A stretch of DNA of 64,000 bases from Draconibacterium halophilum (GTDB lineage: Bacteria > Bacteroidota > Bacteroidia > Bacteroidales > Prolixibacteraceae): contig NZ_CP048409.1 in the NCBI RefSeq assembly GCF_010448835.1, positions 806,001 to 870,000 of the forward strand, given 5' to 3'. The notes beneath the pieces are model-generated. The model had not been told where the DNA came from. It did no database searches and worked only from the letters and a program-made list of their open reading frames with translations. Within the stretch, counting starts at the first letter, position 1, and each line of letters starts with the position of its first letter. Below, in pieces: positions 63,724 through 64,000 of the stretch. The position numbers were made by a program, and so were the translations under genes.

Positions 63724-63917
63724 GTTAACGGTTGGTGCAAGTGGAGTGCGGAGCTTTGAAACGGCAACCTGTCAAGTTTGCACGGAGCCAAGCCGGCGTA
63801 GCACTTAATTTATTTTTAACCGATAATCCGTCAAAGACGGATTGGCGGTGGTTGAACAATGCGAAAACGCTGGAATACCACGCCCGCCCGCATTACATTT
63901 GCACTTTGTTATAGCCA
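63724..63917. repeat. Large imperfect palindromic element
   Basis: The ends are imperfect inverted repeats: the reverse complement of 63734-63752 reads CCGCACTCCACTTGCACCA and the right side has CCGCATTACATTTGCAC near 63888-63904. Internally AATCCGTC-AAA-GACGGATT (63826-63844) is a perfect hairpin. The stretch is GC-richer than the surroundings and non-coding. It is a dispersed structured repeat of about 190 bases. Nothing was recognised in 63918-64000. Confidence 0.55.
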
Positions 63918-64000
63918 GTTTTTTATTCGTTTTGTCTGCAAATCAATTGTTTGCATTTTTTCTACCATTCTGAATCTACTGGTGTGTTCTTTTTATCCAT

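Noticed and set aside
63732..63914. 60-residue open frame near the window end
   Set aside because: It lies wholly inside the palindromic repeat 63724-63917.
63724..63917. Integron attC site
   Set aside because: Size and imperfect inverted ends are suggestive, but the core sites do not fit RYYYAAC and GTTRRRY and no integrase gene is present.
1..64000. tRNA genes, rRNA genes, CRISPR arrays, insertion sequences
   Set aside because: None was found on reading both strands; there are no cloverleaf 3-prime ends, no regularly spaced repeats with unique spacers, and no transposase frames.

Overview
The window looks like a chromosomal segment of a Bacteroidota bacterium, probably class Bacteroidia near the Marinilabiliales/Prolixibacteraceae. 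That placement is inferred from gene content and was not tested by any search. Supporting signs are TAnnTTTG-type promoters, the near absence of Shine-Dalgarno sites, a TonB receptor with an N-terminal carboxypeptidase-regulatory-like domain, a lipoprotein with an acidic run after its cysteine, DUF3244-like and DUF5683-like proteins, and DUF1080 proteins. No rRNA, tRNA, CRISPR array or intact insertion sequence was seen.

Region 1 (1-17.5 kb) is a phosphate-starvation island. It holds a PiT transporter with a PhoU-like tail, a phosphate-selective-type porin, pstS-pstC-pstA-pstB-phoU, a PhoB-type regulator with a PhoR-type kinase, a TonB receptor with a duplicated beta-helix lipoprotein, and two small secreted proteins. 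Three promoters here carry the same operator: four 7-mers (consensus about NTGTAAY) at exact 11-base spacing, then exactly 10 bases, then the -7 element. This reads as the Pho box of the organism and predicts that the porin/pst operon, the TonB receptor operon and a 120-residue beta-sandwich protein are co-regulated.

Region 2 (17.5-46.7 kb) is mostly housekeeping and envelope genes. It includes a membrane-bound LuxR-type regulator coupled to a small secreted protein, lplA, a TrpB2-type synthase, ybaK, trpS, a PhnA protein, a methyltransferase, a HEAT/DUF1080 giant with a Gfo/Idh oxidoreductase, a thymidylate synthase relative, a TM2/LolA-like/YidD/DUF5683 cluster, lipB-lipA, TPR proteins, ruvC, a MalY-type lyase, a decayed comB-like gene, and a tandem family of DUF3244-like secreted proteins whose upstream regulatory DNA was duplicated with them. 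Dispersed palindromic elements lie in several gaps.

Region 3 (47-62.8 kb) is a same-strand seven-gene envelope transport cluster: an ABC ATPase, a 1113-residue ABC permease with a peptidase-M1-like region and a golvesin-like C-terminus, a TolC-type outer membrane protein, a membrane fusion protein, an RND permease, a second RND permease fused through extra membrane helices to a complete ABC ATPase, and a small ABC-2 permease. The RND-ABC fusion and its paralogous free ATPase are the most unusual feature here. A small low-GC MscS-type gene flanked by repeats closes the window.

Seven conserved reading frames (pstC, the 18.5-kb secreted protein, trpS twice, the LolA-like gene, the 37-kb TPR gene and the hlyD-type gene) are each restored by adding one base to an A or G run. 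These are most simply homopolymer sequencing errors, so the affected genes are annotated as whole genes.
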